A stretch of DNA of 41,036 nucleotides from assembly GCA_027065045.1 (NCBI GenBank), contig JAMOOX010000081.1, forward strand, positions 1 to 41,036, read 5' to 3'. Origin of the DNA: Campylobacteraceae bacterium (GTDB lineage: Bacteria; Campylobacterota; Campylobacteria; Campylobacterales; Sulfurovaceae). This document shows, piece by piece, positions 1 through 7,756 of this stretch. The notes below the pieces were generated by a model, which saw nothing but the letters and a program-made list of their open reading frames with translations, ran no database searches and had not been told where the DNA came from. The translations under genes were made by a program, and so were the position numbers. Within the stretch, counting starts at the first letter, position 1, and the number at the start of each line of letters is the position of its first letter.

Positions 1-1
1 T

Positions 2-157
2 ATGGGGATTTTGGGAGATAATGAGAGATGTGTAGCTACAACAAATCGTAACTTTGTAGGAAGAATGGGTTCAAGAACATCTGAAATCTATTTGGCTAAT
101 TCTGCTGTGGCAGCGGCTAGTGCAATAGCAGGGAAGTTGGTTGACCCTAGAGATTAA
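2..157 (+). CDS. leuC: 3-isopropylmalate dehydratase large subunit, C-terminal end (partial)
   Basis: This is the last 51 codons of a gene that begins before the window; the reading frame is open from base 2 to the TAA at 155-157. The peptide reads [17 protein letters not shown] and then [19 protein letters not shown], which is the conserved C-terminal block of aconitase-family LeuC proteins, including the substrate-binding arginine region. LeuC is the 4Fe-4S large subunit that isomerises 2-isopropylmalate to 3-isopropylmalate in leucine synthesis. The small subunit gene leuD is not in the window. The following regulator starts 58 bases downstream with its own ribosome binding site. Confidence 0.93.
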   Translation: MGILGDNERCVATTNRNFVGRMGSRTSEIYLANSAVAAASAIAGKLVDPRD

Positions 158-215
158 TTTTATTTAATATCGGTTTAACTTTTTAATAGATAATACTACT
201 ATTAAAGGGGTTGAT

Positions 216-857
216 ATGGTAAATATATTAATGATAGAAGATGATAGCGAGTTTGCAGAGCTTTTAGGTGAGTATTTAGAAGCGTTTGATATGAAAGTTA
301 CAAACTATGAAGATGCTTATTTGGGCTTATCAGCAGGGATTAAAAAGTTTGATATTTTAATTCTTGACTTGACTCTACCAGGAATGGATGGATTAGAGGT
401 TTGTAAAGAGGTTACAGATAAGTATGATATTCCTATTATCATCTCATCTGCTAGGTCTGATTTGAATGATAAGATAACAGCCCTAGAGTTAGGTGCAGAT
501 GACTACCTACCAAAACCCTATGACCCCAAAGAGATGTATGCTAGAATACAATCAATTTTAAGAAGATATGATAATAAAAAAGCTATAAAAGAGGTGAGTG
601 ATTTTGAGATAAAGGGTGATACTATATATTTCAAAGGTAAAGCATTACAACTTACCCCTGCTGAATTTGAGGTGTTTTATCTACTTGTCAAAAATAGAGG
701 TATTGCTCAATCAAGAGAACAAATTATCAACTCATCATCTACAATGAGTGATATAAAAGGTAAAAGTCTAGATGTAATAATATCCAAAATTAGAACAAAG
801 CTTAATGACTCATCTCTTATTCAGGCTATTCGTGGTGTAGGTTATAAATTAGTATGA
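216..857 (+). CDS. OmpR-family response regulator (ArsR/CprR-like)
   Basis: The 213-residue protein has an N-terminal receiver domain (about 1-115) with acidic pocket E8/D9/D10, phospho-acceptor D51 (LILDLTLPGMDGL) and K100 (LPKPYDP), followed by an OmpR-type winged-helix DNA-binding domain (about 125-213, ending RTKL..IRGVGYKLV). The start is supported by AAAGGGG at 204-210, five bases before ATG. A GATAAT at 189-194 could be its -10. It overlaps the downstream kinase by 4 bases, so the two form a pair. The receiver sequence (SSARSD..KI.ALELGADDYLPKPYDPKE) resembles the acid-response regulator ArsR of Helicobacter and CprR of Campylobacter from memory; orthology was not tested, so no symbol is given. 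Confidence 0.92.
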   Translation: MVNILMIEDDSEFAELLGEYLEAFDMKVTNYEDAYLGLSAGIKKFDILILDLTLPGMDGLEVCKEVTDKYDIPIIISSARSDLNDKITALELGADDYLPKPYDPKEMYARIQSILRRYDNKKAIKEVSDFEIKGDTIYFKGKALQLTPAEFEVFYLLVKNRGIAQSREQIINSSSTMSDIKGKSLDVIISKIRTKLNDSSLIQAIRGVGYKLV

Positions 858-2044
858 TTACATTTTATTCTATTAGAAGTAAAATTACTATGATATTTAT
901 AATATCTATTGTGTTGCTAGTGGCTGTGGCATATAATATGTTTAATGCTCATATTCATGCACAAAAAAGAGATATCGTAGCACAAGAGATGGCTTCTATC
1001 CGTTATATATTTGAATACTATTTCAAAACACATAAGTTAGATTTTGCATTTTTAAAATCACAAAATTTTAGATTAATAGAAGATAAAGATGAAAAGGCAA
1101 CTACTCTAAATAGATTGAGTAAAATAGAGAGAGATAGAGGTTTTCAGATACTCAAACATAAACGAAGAAGAATACTATTTTTAAAGTATGATAATAGTAT
1201 ATTTTTGTTAGAGAATATGAATACAATTAAACCACCAAATGATATGCTAGTTATATTTTTATCTCTATTAGGATTTTTACTATTTTTATATATGATGATT
1301 ATCAATAGCCTTAAACCTCTATCTAAACTCAAAAATCAAATTCATACATTTTCGCAAGGAAACCTTGATATTGAGTGTAGAAGTGATAAAAAAGATGAGA
1401 TAGCACAAGTAGCAAATGAGTTTGATAGTGCTGTAAAAAAAATCAAAGAACTAAAACACTCAAGACAACTATTATTAAGGGCTATTATGCACGAACTCAA
1501 AACCCCAATAGGCAAGGGTAGATTAGTAAGTGAGATGATAAAAAATGAGAAGCATAAAATAAGACTTCATAGTATATTTGAGAGATTAAATATGCTTATT
1601 GATGAGTTTGCCAAAATAGAACTTATATCCTCAAAAAATATACAACTCAATTCAAAAGAGTATAGAATGAGTGATATTGTAGATGCAGGGGTAGATATGT
1701 TGATGTTAGAGAGTAGTAAAAATCATATTAAAGTTAATATTATTAATGATTATTTAGTAGTTTCAGATTTTGAACTTCTTGCATTAGCTATCAAAAATCT
1801 ACTTGATAATGCCATTAAATATAGTAAAGATAAGATAGTAATTGTAGATATAGATAATAGACTTATCATCAAAAATATAGGGGATGAATTAAGTGATGAT
1901 TTTCAAGAGTATTTTATACCTTTTAGAACCAAAAGCCATGGTTTGGGCTTAGGGCTTTATATTATTAAAAATATACTTGATATTCACAAATTAGAGTTTG
2001 AGTATAGATATAGAGGTGAGATTAATGAGTTTATTATCTCCTAA
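854..2044 (+). CDS. Membrane sensor histidine kinase (ArsS-like), partner of the upstream regulator
   Basis: The 396-residue kinase has a first membrane helix at about 10-29, a periplasmic sensor loop of roughly 100 residues, a second helix at about 131-150, a HAMP-like linker, and a DHp domain with the phospho-accepting H213 in MHELKTPIG. The ATPase domain shows an N-box (NLLDNAIKYSK, about 315-325) and a G2 loop (GLGLGLYI, 363-370). The G1 box is weak (IIKNIGDEL, with Asn where DxGxG starts), as in the short ArsS-type kinases. It overlaps the regulator by 4 bases (ATGA), and its 3' end overlaps convergent ruvX by 11 bases. The stimulus cannot be read from the sequence; ArsS orthologues sense acid. 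Confidence 0.9.
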   Translation: MITFYSIRSKITMIFIISIVLLVAVAYNMFNAHIHAQKRDIVAQEMASIRYIFEYYFKTHKLDFAFLKSQNFRLIEDKDEKATTLNRLSKIERDRGFQILKHKRRRILFLKYDNSIFLLENMNTIKPPNDMLVIFLSLLGFLLFLYMMIINSLKPLSKLKNQIHTFSQGNLDIECRSDKKDEIAQVANEFDSAVKKIKELKHSRQLLLRAIMHELKTPIGKGRLVSEMIKNEKHKIRLHSIFERLNMLIDEFAKIELISSKNIQLNSKEYRMSDIVDAGVDMLMLESSKNHIKVNIINDYLVVSDFELLALAIKNLLDNAIKYSKDKIVIVDIDNRLIIKNIGDELSDDFQEYFIPFRTKSHGLGLGLYIIKNILDIHKLEFEYRYRGEINEFIIS

Positions 2045-2429
2045 CTCTCTCTAAATATCTCTCTAATATAATTTTAGCAGAGATGGAGTCTAATCTTCCA
2101 TCTCTTTTGTGTTTAATTTCACCTTTTGTCATCTCTGATGCTTCAAAGCTAGTTCCTTGTTCATCTTGATATATTACCTCTATATTGGTATCTACCAAAG
2201 ATATAAAATGTTTTATTCGTCTCTCCATCTCATCGCTACTACTACCATCTTTGGGTAACCCTACTATTACTCTATCAATCTCCCACTCATTTATAAACTC
2301 TCTTACTTCTCTTGATGCTTGATTACGATTTTTTCTAATAATCGCAGGTTGTGGCATAACAATAGAGCCATTTGGACTAATTGCTACTCCAATTCTTTTG
2401 AGTCCTATATCTAAACTTGCTATTTTCAT
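2034..2429 (-). CDS. ruvX: RuvX/YqgF-family putative pre-16S rRNA nuclease / Holliday junction resolvase
   Basis: The 131-residue protein has the usual YqgF length and an RNase H-like fold. Visible motifs are SLDIGLKRIGVA at the N terminus (first catalytic Asp, D7), VGLPKDGSSS in the middle, the block YQDEQGTSFEA carrying the conserved acidic residue, and a C-terminal DSISAKIILERYL. The family is essential in many bacteria and is linked to 5' maturation of 16S rRNA. The SD sequence AAAGGAG (minus strand, about 2434-2440) lies five bases before ATG. The gene is convergent with the kinase and diverges from the nuclease pseudogene; its upstream 60 bases are repeated at 3283-3342. Confidence 0.92.
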   Translation of the reverse strand: MKIASLDIGLKRIGVAISPNGSIVMPQPAIIRKNRNQASREVREFINEWEIDRVIVGLPKDGSSSDEMERRIKHFISLVDTNIEVIYQDEQGTSFEASEMTKGEIKHKRDGRLDSISAKIILERYLERVRR

Positions 2430-2432
2430 AAC

Positions 2433-2492
2433 ACTCCTTTAATTACCAATAAACAGAAATTGTGTTACAATTATACACGATTTATACTAAGG
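2433..2492. repeat. ~60 bp direct repeat, copy 1 (ruvX upstream region)
   Basis: This segment matches 3283-3342 at about 51 of 60 positions, including the identical runs AAACAGAAATTGTG and TACAATTATACAC. Copy 1 holds the ruvX ribosome binding site (on the minus strand) at one end and the leader and likely promoter of the nuclease pseudogene at the other. The two copies bracket the pseudogene exactly, so the insertion or duplication that brought in the nuclease gene probably generated them. Confidence 0.8.
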
Positions 2493-2500
2493 ATTAAAAG

Positions 2501-3278
2501 ATGAAATTTGCAAACCCAACAAATGACTTAGCATTTAAAAAGATATTTTAATATCATTTTTAAATAGTGTCCTTGGATTTAAAGATAATAAAACAATTGT
2601 GGATATAACTCTATTAAATCCATATCAAGTCCCAAAGATAGAAGAGCTAAAAGAGACAACACTAGATATACAAGTAACTAACCAAAATAGTGAAAAATTT
2701 ATTGTAGAGATGCAAAAAAAAGATTTAGGAAATTTTGCAAAAAGAAGCTTATATTATACCTCAAAAGCTTATGTTGAACAACTTGATAAAGGACATAACT
2801 ACTCAAAGCTCAAAAAAGTATATTTTATAGGAATATTAAACTTTGATATGTTTGAAAATCAAAACTTTATATCAAGACATCTAATAATTAACCAAGAGAC
2901 TACAAAACAAGATATTGATGATTTTGAATTTACATTTATAGAGTTGAGTAAATTTAATAAAAAGTTAAATGAACTTGATACAACTTTGGATAAATGGATA
3001 TATTTTATAAAAAATGCCTCCAATTTTGATATGATACCAGCAGAGTACAAAGATATAGAAGAGTTTAAAAATGCTTTTGATATAGCTACTCAAACGAAAT
3101 GGAACAAAGATGAGATGAGACTTTATGACTATATGGGTTTAAGAGCTTATGATGAGATTAATGCATTAGAGACTGCTACTAGAAAAGGAATTGAAAAGGG
3201 AGAAAATAAAAAAGCAATAGAGATTGCCAAAAAACGGGTTTATCAATTGAAGATATAGATAAACTTAGAATGAATTAA
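2501..3278 (+). pseudogene. Rpn/PDDEXK_2-family nuclease (putative transposase), broken by two frameshifts
   Basis: An ATG at 2501 opens the family's N terminus (MKFANPTNDLAFKKIF), but the frame hits TAA at 2549-2551. The next frame resumes at about 2545 with ILISFLNSVLGFKDNK, so the usual linker of about 8 codons is missing and the frame has shifted. The body to about 3230 has the nuclease core TLDIQVTNQ..KFIVEMQKKD (D and ExQ positions), KWIYFIKNA and KGIEKGENKKAIEIAK. Near 3230 a second lesion shifts the frame: the expected tail TGLSIEDIDKLRMN is found in another frame and ends at TAA 3276-3278. Intact relatives are about 290 residues and promote RecA-independent recombination. The longest surviving open frame (2599-3258) lacks both ends and is probably not functional. 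Confidence 0.85.
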
Positions 3279-3282
3279 ATCT

Positions 3283-3342
3283 CCTCCTTTAATCGCTATT
3301 AAACAGAAATTGTGCTACAATTATACACAATTTATATTAAGG
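3283..3342. repeat. ~60 bp direct repeat, copy 2
   Basis: This is the second copy of the segment at 2433-2492, lying just after the pseudogene's original stop and just before the orphan gene at 3355. It keeps an SD-like CTCCTTT on its left edge, which reads AAAGGAG on the minus strand where there is now no gene. That suggests it derives from the ruvX upstream region. On the plus strand its TACAATTATACAC stretch may act as the -10 region of the orphan gene. Confidence 0.8.
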
Positions 3343-3354
3343 GCATTATGATTA

Positions 3355-3813
3355 ATGATAATAGAAACTAAGTTTAAGAAAGTTTTTTTAGAGATAGAGA
3401 GTTTGGAGAAAAAGATAAAAAATCAGGATTATAGAAGTTTTTTTAAATCTAATAAGTATAATATTGAATCGTTAATATCTAATATTAATTATAAAAATAT
3501 ATATAACTTTACAAGAGTAATTGGAGATAATATTTCTACTCTTTCTAGTAAAGGGCAGTTAAGTATGGAAGATGAAAAAGCTTATCGCCAAGAGAGAAGT
3601 AGAATAGATTATGAACTTCACCGTATTCATTTGATTATGGAAGAGGATAAAAGATTTTGGAAAAATAGTAGTGAGATATTTGATGAATTTCAAGAGAAGA
3701 TTATGAATAACCTACCATTTAATCCAAAATATACAATGTGGAAAGTAATTAAACGATTTTTCTCAAAATTATTTGGTAAGAAACCTATTTATTTAAAAGT
3801 AAAAAAAGGATAG
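3355..3813 (+). CDS. Hypothetical protein, 152 aa, not recognised
   Basis: The protein has no family that I recognise. It is charged and mostly helical by composition, without a signal peptide or membrane helix. Residues about 1-30 and 75-115 look like coiled or helical stretches ([33 protein letters not shown]), and the tail is strongly basic and aromatic ([16 protein letters not shown]), like a membrane- or nucleic-acid-binding amphipathic helix. AAGGG at 3339-3343 precedes the ATG by 11 bases; an ATG at 3348 is closed after seven codons, so 3355 is the only usable start. It lies 2 bases before nfo and directly after the second repeat copy, so it may belong to the same mobile patch as the nuclease pseudogene or to the nfo operon. 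Confidence 0.6.
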   Translation: MIIETKFKKVFLEIESLEKKIKNQDYRSFFKSNKYNIESLISNINYKNIYNFTRVIGDNISTLSSKGQLSMEDEKAYRQERSRIDYELHRIHLIMEEDKRFWKNSSEIFDEFQEKIMNNLPFNPKYTMWKVIKRFFSKLFGKKPIYLKVKKG

Positions 3814-3815
3814 AT

Positions 3816-4703
3816 ATGAAATTTGTTGGAGCTCATGTGAGTAGTAGTGGAGGAGTATTTAATGCACCTTTAAATGCCAAAGAGATTGGGGCAAAAGCAT
3901 TTGCATTATTTACCAAAAATCAAAGACAGTGGAAATCAAAAGAGTTAGATAGCAAAACTATTGATAAGTTTAATCAAAATTTAGAAGATAGTGGGATTTT
4001 GGCTAAACATATTTTACCTCATGATAGTTATCTTATTAATCTTGGACACCTAGAAGAGGATAAGCTAATTAAATCAAGAGATGCTTTTATTGATGAGATT
4101 GAGAGATGTCATATTCTAGGGCTTGATAGACTCAATTTTCACCCAGGTAGTCATCTTGTAAAAATCTCTAAAAAAGCAGAGGATTACGAAGCTCAAATCA
4201 AACAAGCTGAAGATATATCACTTGATGTGGTAGCTATATCTATGAATTTAGCAATAGAGGCTACAAAAGATTTAGATGTAAAACTTGTAATAGAAAATAC
4301 AGCAGGGCAGGGTAGTAATTTGGGATATAAGTTTGAACATTTAGCCCATATTATAGATAAGATAGAGGATAAAAGTAGAGTAGGGGTATGTCTTGATACT
4401 TGTCATACCTTTACATCAGGATATGATTTACGCACAAGAGAGGCTTATGATAAAACTATGAGTGAGTTTGATAAGTTAGTAGGGTTTGAGTATCTAATGG
4501 GAATGCATATTAATGATTCCAAAGTAAAGCTTGGTTCAAGAGTAGATAGACACCACTCATTAGGAGAGGGTGAGATTGGTTGGGATTTGTTTAGCTTTAT
4601 TATGAATGATGATAGAATGGATGATATTCCATTAATATTAGAGACAATTAATAGTGATATATGGAAGCAAGAGATTGAGGCTTTATATAGGTTGGTAAAA
4701 TAG
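3816..4703 (+). CDS. nfo: Endonuclease IV (deoxyribonuclease IV, AP endonuclease)
   Basis: The 295-residue TIM-barrel enzyme has the usual Nfo length. It carries the zinc-binding motifs in order: [42 protein letters not shown] and the terminal [12 protein letters not shown] and ILETI. Nfo cleaves 5' of abasic sites and of some oxidised bases during base excision repair in the cytoplasm. Its stop TAG is immediately followed by the TTG start of the restriction endonuclease, with no spacer, so translation of the two is probably coupled. Confidence 0.96.
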   Translation: MKFVGAHVSSSGGVFNAPLNAKEIGAKAFALFTKNQRQWKSKELDSKTIDKFNQNLEDSGILAKHILPHDSYLINLGHLEEDKLIKSRDAFIDEIERCHILGLDRLNFHPGSHLVKISKKAEDYEAQIKQAEDISLDVVAISMNLAIEATKDLDVKLVIENTAGQGSNLGYKFEHLAHIIDKIEDKSRVGVCLDTCHTFTSGYDLRTREAYDKTMSEFDKLVGFEYLMGMHINDSKVKLGSRVDRHHSLGEGEIGWDLFSFIMNDDRMDDIPLILETINSDIWKQEIEALYRLVK

Positions 4704-5330
4704 TTGGAAGATATAACTCAAAAAATCAAAGAATTAGCTCAAAAATATTCTGATAATCTAAAATTAAAAATAGACAATAGAATGGAAGAGATGAGAGATG
4801 ATGATAAATCACACTATTTAATCTATCAGGTTTTAGGAATATCAGATGAAGAGGGTAGATTAATAGATTTATATCAAAATAAAGGACGGTTTTTATATAA
4901 ATATGCTGGTTCATTTTTAGAAGATGTTACAAAGTTATGTTTTTTAGAGGCTTTCCCAAATTCAGCAACAACTAAAATACCAAATACTCTAGGGGTTAGA
5001 CCAAAAACTTTTGAAATTGATTGTTTAGAGAGTAATAATGCTATTGAGATAAAATGGAGAGATGCTACAACAGATGGAGACCATATAACAAAAGAGCATA
5101 CTAGAATAGAGGTTATTAAAAAAGCAGGATATAAACCTATAAGAGTAATGTTCTATTATCCAAATAGAATACAAGCCAAAAAAATACAAAAAACTCTAGA
5201 AACTCTATATAGAGGTATTGGAGGAGAGTATTATTATGGTGATAGTGCTTGGAGATATATACAGCAAAGAACTAAAATTAATTTAAAATCTATCTTAGAA
5301 CAAATCGCTAGAGAGAATTTAGGAGTTTAA
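4704..5330 (+). CDS. Type II restriction endonuclease, ApaLI-like
   Basis: The 208-residue protein matches the ApaLI-type endonuclease family in my reading: KSHYLIYQVLGI..EEG and YQNKGRFLYKYAGSFLE near the N terminus, RPKTFEIDCLESNNAIEIKW in the core, and GDHITKEHTRIEVIKKAGYKPIRVMFYYPN afterwards. D106, E115 and K117 form a plausible PD-(D/E)XK catalytic set. ApaLI cuts GTGCAC; the target here is only inferred from the family. The start is TTG directly after the nfo stop; no ATG occurs before codon 27, and starting there would lose a conserved helix. The methyltransferase begins 4 bases after its stop. Confidence is high for a restriction enzyme and moderate for specificity. Confidence 0.85.
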   Translation: MEDITQKIKELAQKYSDNLKLKIDNRMEEMRDDDKSHYLIYQVLGISDEEGRLIDLYQNKGRFLYKYAGSFLEDVTKLCFLEAFPNSATTKIPNTLGVRPKTFEIDCLESNNAIEIKWRDATTDGDHITKEHTRIEVIKKAGYKPIRVMFYYPNRIQAKKIQKTLETLYRGIGGEYYYGDSAWRYIQQRTKINLKSILEQIARENLGV

Positions 5331-5334
5331 ATTG

Positions 5335-6525
5335 ATGGAAAAAGTTTTTTTAGGAGATTGTTTGGATATATTACCAACTATTGAAAATAATAGTATAGAT
5401 TTAATATATTTAGATCCACCATTTTTTACAAATAAAATTCAAAAACTTAAAACTAGAGATGGGAAAAGGGAGTTCTCTTATAGTGATATATGGGATAGTC
5501 ATCAAGAGTATGCTAAGTTTTTATATAATAGATTAATTGAGTTAAAAAGAGTATTAAAAGATGATGGGAGTATATTTGTCCATTGTGATAAAAACTCTAC
5601 TCATATAATAAAAGCTTTATTAGATGATATATTTGGAATAAAGCAGTTTCAATCTGAAATTATTTGGTATTATAAAAGATGGTCAAACTCCAAAAAAGGG
5701 CTATTACCATCTCATCAAACAATATATTTTTACTCTAAAACTAAGAATTTTAAATTTAAAAGATTATATAGTGATTATTCTAAAACAACTAATATTGACC
5801 AGATACTTCAAAAAAGAGTAAAAGATAAAAATGGTAAAACTATATATGCCAAAGATAAAAATGGAAATACAATAAATAGTGATATTAAAAGGGGTGTGCC
5901 ATTAAATGATGTATGGGAGATACCATATCTAAATCCAAAAGCCAAAGAGAGGGTAGGGTATCCAACTCAAAAACCTATACTATTATTAGAGAGAATTATA
6001 GAGATAGCTTCAAATCAAGATGATACTATTCTTGACCCATTTTGTGGAAGTGGGACAACATTAGTAGCAGGAAAATTAAATGATAGAAGAGTTATAGGTA
6101 TAGATATATCTCAAGAGGCAGTAGAATTAACAAAATCAAGATTAGCAAATCCTATTAAAAGTGAATCTAATTTACTAAAGAAAGGTAAAGAGGCTTATGA
6201 GAATGTGAGTAATTTAGTTGAAAAATTACTATATGATATTGATTATATTCCTGTCCAAAGAAATAGTAGTATAGATGCTATATTAAAAGAGAGTTATCAA
6301 AATAGTCCTATATTAATAAAAATTCAAAAAGAGAAAGAGACAATAGAAGAGTCAATTAAAAGATTAGAAAAAGCTGTTATCTCTAAAGGTTCAAAAAAAT
6401 CTTTTTTAATAAGAACAAATGATATAAAGTCTCTATTTGAATATAATAATATAAATAGTAGTATTGAGATTATAAATTCTACAACTTATGGATTAAAAGA
6501 GATTTTAAACAAAGGATTAATATGA
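5335..6525 (+). CDS. Type II DNA methyltransferase (beta class, N6-adenine or N4-cytosine)
   Basis: From ATG 5335 (AGGAG at 5321-5325 gives good spacing; a TTG one codon earlier is less likely) the protein has 396 residues. Catalytic motif IV DPPF is at 27-30 and the SAM-binding motif I DPFCGSGTT is at about 234-242; the order IV then I defines the beta class of amino-methyltransferases. The region between carries a family-typical insertion with a duplicated KDKNG peptide, probably part of target recognition. A C-terminal extension of about 100 residues (ESNLLKKGKEAYE...) follows the catalytic domain. It should protect host DNA from the upstream ApaLI-like nuclease. It overlaps the radical SAM gene by 4 bases (ATGA). 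Confidence 0.92.
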   Translation: MEKVFLGDCLDILPTIENNSIDLIYLDPPFFTNKIQKLKTRDGKREFSYSDIWDSHQEYAKFLYNRLIELKRVLKDDGSIFVHCDKNSTHIIKALLDDIFGIKQFQSEIIWYYKRWSNSKKGLLPSHQTIYFYSKTKNFKFKRLYSDYSKTTNIDQILQKRVKDKNGKTIYAKDKNGNTINSDIKRGVPLNDVWEIPYLNPKAKERVGYPTQKPILLLERIIEIASNQDDTILDPFCGSGTTLVAGKLNDRRVIGIDISQEAVELTKSRLANPIKSESNLLKKGKEAYENVSNLVEKLLYDIDYIPVQRNSSIDAILKESYQNSPILIKIQKEKETIEESIKRLEKAVISKGSKKSFLIRTNDIKSLFEYNNINSSIEIINSTTYGLKEILNKGLI

Positions 6526-7433
6526 AAAATATAATATTTGGCCCAATAAATTCAAGAAGGTTTGGAATATCATTAGGGATTGACCTTAGCCCTAATAAAA
6601 AACAGTGTAATTTTGATTGTTTGTATTGTGAATTAGATGCTAATAGAGTAGTAAAGAGTTTTGATGAGGTTTTAGAAGTAGGTGAGATTATAGAGGCACT
6701 TCAAGCTAGATTAAGTGATAATATAGATTTTATTACTATTACAGCCAATGGAGAACCAACTCTATATCCATATTTAGATACTCTAATAGATGAGATTGAT
6801 AAAATCAAAGGTGATACCAAAACTTTGATACTCTCTAATGCTAGTAAGATTAGTGATATTAATGTAGCTAAGGCATTGAGTAAAATTGATGTAGTTAAAT
6901 TATCATTAGATTGTATTGATAGTAGATGTCTTAAAAAACTTGATAGAGCAGAAAATAGTATAGATGTAGAAGATATAAAGCAAGGAATGCTAAATTTTGC
7001 TCAAATATATAAAAAAGATTTAATTATAGAGATTTTATTTGTAAAAACTATAAATGATAAAGATATAGATAAATATAGTGAATTTTTATTGGAGTTAAAT
7101 CCAAAGAGGGTTGATATTGGTACAATTGATAGACCACCTGCTTATGATGTGAAACCTCTCTCTTATGAAGAGTTGTTAGAACTTTCTCATAAATTTGATG
7201 TAAATTTACCTATTTATATATCATCTCGCAAAAATATTAGTAGCAAACCTACAAATTATACTATTGATGAGATATTAGCAACTTTAGCCAAAAGACCACT
7301 AAGTGATGATGATATAGATATTTTATTTGATAATAACTCTCAAAAAAGATTAAAAAAGCTATTAAAAGAGCAAAAAATAGAAAAAATTAAATTAAATTGC
7401 ATATTTTTTTATAAATTAGCGAAAAAGACTTGA
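6522..7433 (+). CDS. Radical SAM protein (wyosine-synthase-related COG0731-like)
   Basis: The 303-residue protein starts KNIIFGPINSRRFGISLGID and has a 4Fe-4S radical SAM motif CNFDCLYC (C29, C33, C36; CX3CX2C). ITANGEPTLYPYLDTLI is the GGE-like SAM-binding element, and the barrel continues with VVKLSLDCID. A C-terminal region after about residue 240 (DEILATLAKRPLSDDDI) looks like a small winged-helix domain. Related proteins are annotated as radical SAM enzymes of unknown substrate, distantly related to TYW1. It overlaps the methyltransferase start-to-stop by 4 bases. The -35 of the tRNA-Asn promoter overlaps its stop codon. Confidence 0.85.
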   Translation: MKNIIFGPINSRRFGISLGIDLSPNKKQCNFDCLYCELDANRVVKSFDEVLEVGEIIEALQARLSDNIDFITITANGEPTLYPYLDTLIDEIDKIKGDTKTLILSNASKISDINVAKALSKIDVVKLSLDCIDSRCLKKLDRAENSIDVEDIKQGMLNFAQIYKKDLIIEILFVKTINDKDIDKYSEFLLELNPKRVDIGTIDRPPAYDVKPLSYEELLELSHKFDVNLPIYISSRKNISSKPTNYTIDEILATLAKRPLSDDDIDILFDNNSQKRLKKLLKEQKIEKIKLNCIFFYKLAKKT

Positions 7434-7458
7434 CAAGAAAGTTTTTTTCAGCTATAAT
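7430..7458 (+). promoter_or_regulatory. Consensus sigma-70 promoter for tRNA-Asn
   Basis: TTGACA at 7430-7435 and TATAAT at 7453-7458 match both consensus hexamers exactly and are separated by 17 bases. The -35 box overlaps the TGA stop of the radical SAM gene at 7431-7433. Transcription should begin near 7465, about 35 bases before the mature tRNA. A full -35 is unusual in Campylobacterota, where most promoters rely on the -10 and periodic T tracts. Confidence 0.85.
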
Positions 7459-7499
7459 TCTGCCCACTAACAAGTAACAACAACTTGAAGGTCAAACAT

Positions 7500-7574
7500 T
7501 CCGGATTAGCTCAGCGGTAGAGTAGATGACTGTTAATCATTTGGTCGCTGGTTCGAATCCAGCATCCGGAGCCA
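7500..7574 (+). tRNA. tRNA-Asn (anticodon GTT)
   Basis: The acceptor stem is TCCGGAT (7500-7506) paired with ATCCGGA (7564-7570), followed by discriminator G and encoded CCA (7572-7574). The D arm has GCTCAGCGGTAGAG, the anticodon loop CTGTTAA puts GTT at 7532-7534, and the T arm contains GGTTCGAATCC. The gene is complete and monocistronic with a perfect promoter upstream. Confidence 0.97.
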
Positions 7575-7629
7575 CTTCAAAAAATCAAATTCATTTTTAA
7601 ATTTTCACCAATCAACTATTTTAATTTCA

Positions 7630-7684
7630 GTAATATTTTTTATCTATTTTTAAATTAAAAAGAAATTTATATAAAAAATAATAC
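7630..7684. repeat. AT-only inverted repeat in the tRNA-nir intergenic region
   Basis: GTAATATTTTTTAT (7630-7643) pairs with ATAAAAAATAATAC (7671-7684) with one mismatch in 14. The interior contains a smaller palindrome, TTTTTAAATTAAAAA. The element lies between tRNA-Asn and the cytochrome gene. It could end the tRNA transcript or shape the promoter region; with no G+C in the stem a terminator role is uncertain. Confidence 0.45.
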
Positions 7685-7686
7685 TA

Positions 7687-7707
7687 TTGATGTAAATTAA
7701 GTATAAT
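7687..7707 (+). promoter_or_regulatory. -10 element of the cytochrome c/nir operon with adjacent FNR-like half-sites
   Basis: TATAAT at 7702-7707 is the likely -10; the ribosome binding site GGAG (7747-7750) and ATG 7757 follow. Immediately upstream, TTGAT-GTAA-ATTAA (7687-7700) matches an FNR/CRP-family box (TTGAT-N4-ATCAA) with one mismatch. Its position next to the -10 is atypical for activation and would suit repression, so the regulatory reading is tentative. Confidence 0.45.
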
Positions 7708-7756
7708 ATGCCAAAGATATGATAATATTTTTTATTAATAATATTTGGAGTAAATA

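Noticed and set aside
5812-5881. Repeated AAAGATAAAAATGG inside the methyltransferase as a slip site
   Set aside because: Both copies are in frame, separated by other codons, and encode a KDKNG peptide pair in the probable target-recognition insert; there is no sign of a length-variable tract.
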